From assembly GCA_016872125.1 (NCBI GenBank), contig VHBD01000081.1:1-6848 (forward strand): a stretch of 6,848 nt of DNA, in the 5' to 3' direction. Made by a program: the position numbers and the translations under genes. The notes beneath the pieces are model-generated. The model was not told where the DNA came from. It worked only from the letters and a program-made list of their open reading frames with translations, and did no database searches. Source of the stretch: Sphingomonadales bacterium (GTDB lineage Bacteria > Bacteroidota > Bacteroidia > UBA7662). Shown one piece after another: positions 6,168-6,848 of this stretch (positions are counted from its first letter, which is position 1; every line of letters begins with the position of its first letter).

Positions 6168-6848
6168 ATGCGCAAGATACCCAAGGAAGTTTGGATCGGA
6201 CTTTTTGCTACAATGACCCTGACGCTTTTGTTTATTGGAATTAACTTCCTGAAAGGCGACGATATTTTCACGGGCCGTAACACCTATTATTCATTATTGG
6301 ATGATGTGAAGGGACTCAAGGCCGCAGCCCCCGTTTTGTACAAGGGCATCAAAACGGGTACGGTAACCGAGGTTGAACTTCTGCCCGAACGGAACGCTGT
6401 CTTGGTGACCGTGGAGGTTTCCAAGCGAGTTAACCTTCCGCTAGGTACCAGGCTGAGGCTGGTCAGCACCGACCTCTTTGACACCAAAGCTTTGCAAATC
6501 GAAATAGGCCAGGATGCTGATCGCACCTACCGGCACCGGGATACGCTTCCTGCTGAGATCGCTCCCAGCCTCATTGAAAATTTGGTGGGGGACCTGACTC
6601 CGCTCAAAGACAAAGTCGAAATCAGCCTATCCAACCTCAACCGTATTTTGGAAGCCGTGGAGGAAGCCAAAATTCGTCATAGCCTTGCCCAGTTGGACGA
6701 GGGAAGTAGCAACCTGAACGAACTCATTCGTGATAGCCGTGCCCCCATTCAAAAAACCCTAAGCGAGCTTTCACGTCTTTCCGAAGATCTGCGCCAAGAT
6801 CAACCCCTTCTCAAAGCCTCCATCCAAAACTTCAAGTCCTTCTCCGAT
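6168..6848 (+). CDS. MlaD/MCE-family phospholipid transport protein, N-terminal part (cut by the window edge)
   Basis: MCE proteins are inner-membrane-anchored, lipid-binding parts of ABC-type systems that move phospholipids between inner and outer membrane. The visible 227 residues begin MRKIPKEVWIGLF, followed by one membrane helix (about 8-28). An MCE domain (about 39-117) shows LLDDVKGLKAAAPVLYKGI and KTGTVTEVELLP, matching the family pattern D..GL..G..V...G..VG.V; alanine replaces glycine after GLK. From about 135 the chain is rich in helical heptad-like segments (LVGDLTPLKDKVEISLSNLN, LNELI, LSELSRLSEDL), as in longer MCE proteins that form a coiled-coil stalk. The frame is open to the window edge. 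The ATG at 6168 lies 30 bases after the amidase stop; no Shine-Dalgarno is visible. The permease and ATPase partners (MlaE, MlaF) are not in the window. Confidence 0.88.
   Translation, partial: MRKIPKEVWIGLFATMTLTLLFIGINFLKGDDIFTGRNTYYSLLDDVKGLKAAAPVLYKGIKTGTVTEVELLPERNAVLVTVEVSKRVNLPLGTRLRLVSTDLFDTKALQIEIGQDADRTYRHRDTLPAEIAPSLIENLVGDLTPLKDKVEISLSNLNRILEAVEEAKIRHSLAQLDEGSSNLNELIRDSRAPIQKTLSELSRLSEDLRQDQPLLKASIQNFKSFSD

Noticed and set aside
1..6848. Search for a novel system, mobile element, CRISPR array, tRNA or defence gene
   Set aside because: All long frames fall into six known families, gaps are 60 bases or less, and I saw no repeat arrays, terminal inverted repeats or transposase motifs.

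Overview
The window looks like a piece of a Bacteroidota chromosome. This rests on four things read in the sequence: a type I-beta DAHP synthase with a C-terminal chorismate mutase (the Prevotella/Bacteroides arrangement), a stand-alone proline dehydrogenase of about 390 residues, a large Bacteroidota-style LptD, and a periplasmic amidase followed directly by an MCE/MlaD protein. Starts mostly lack strong Shine-Dalgarno sequences, which also fits. No genus can be named from the sequence alone.

Left part (1-1467, minus strand): two shikimate-pathway genes read leftwards. The DAHP synthase-chorismate mutase fusion comes first, and aroB (3-dehydroquinate synthase) follows, cut by the window edge. 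The aroB start lies about 80 bases inside the fusion gene, so the pair is probably one transcript covering steps 1 and 2 of chorismate synthesis plus the branch to prephenate. A gap of 60 bases separates them from the divergent proline dehydrogenase gene (1528-2706, plus), an FAD enzyme of proline catabolism. Its stop codon interlocks with the stop of the converging lptD gene.

Right part (2703-6848): an envelope-biogenesis cluster. lptD (minus) encodes the outer-membrane LPS translocon. Facing away from it, across a short gap of about 42 bases holding a perfect 13-base palindrome, is a two-gene plus-strand unit: an exported zinc N-acetylmuramoyl-L-alanine amidase, then 30 bases later an inner-membrane-anchored MCE/MlaD protein that runs off the window. 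The three touch LPS insertion, peptidoglycan remodelling and phospholipid transport.

Coding density is very high. Only three gaps without genes remain (60, 42 and 30 bases), and none reaches 300. I saw no tRNA, rRNA, insertion sequence, CRISPR array, prophage or defence gene. All six genes belong to recognisable families and I found no undescribed system. The points most worth a second look are the long aroB overlap, a possible autoinhibitory helix in the amidase, the two-cysteine pattern in LptD, two changed positions in the chorismate mutase site, and the compact divergent control region at 5277-5318.
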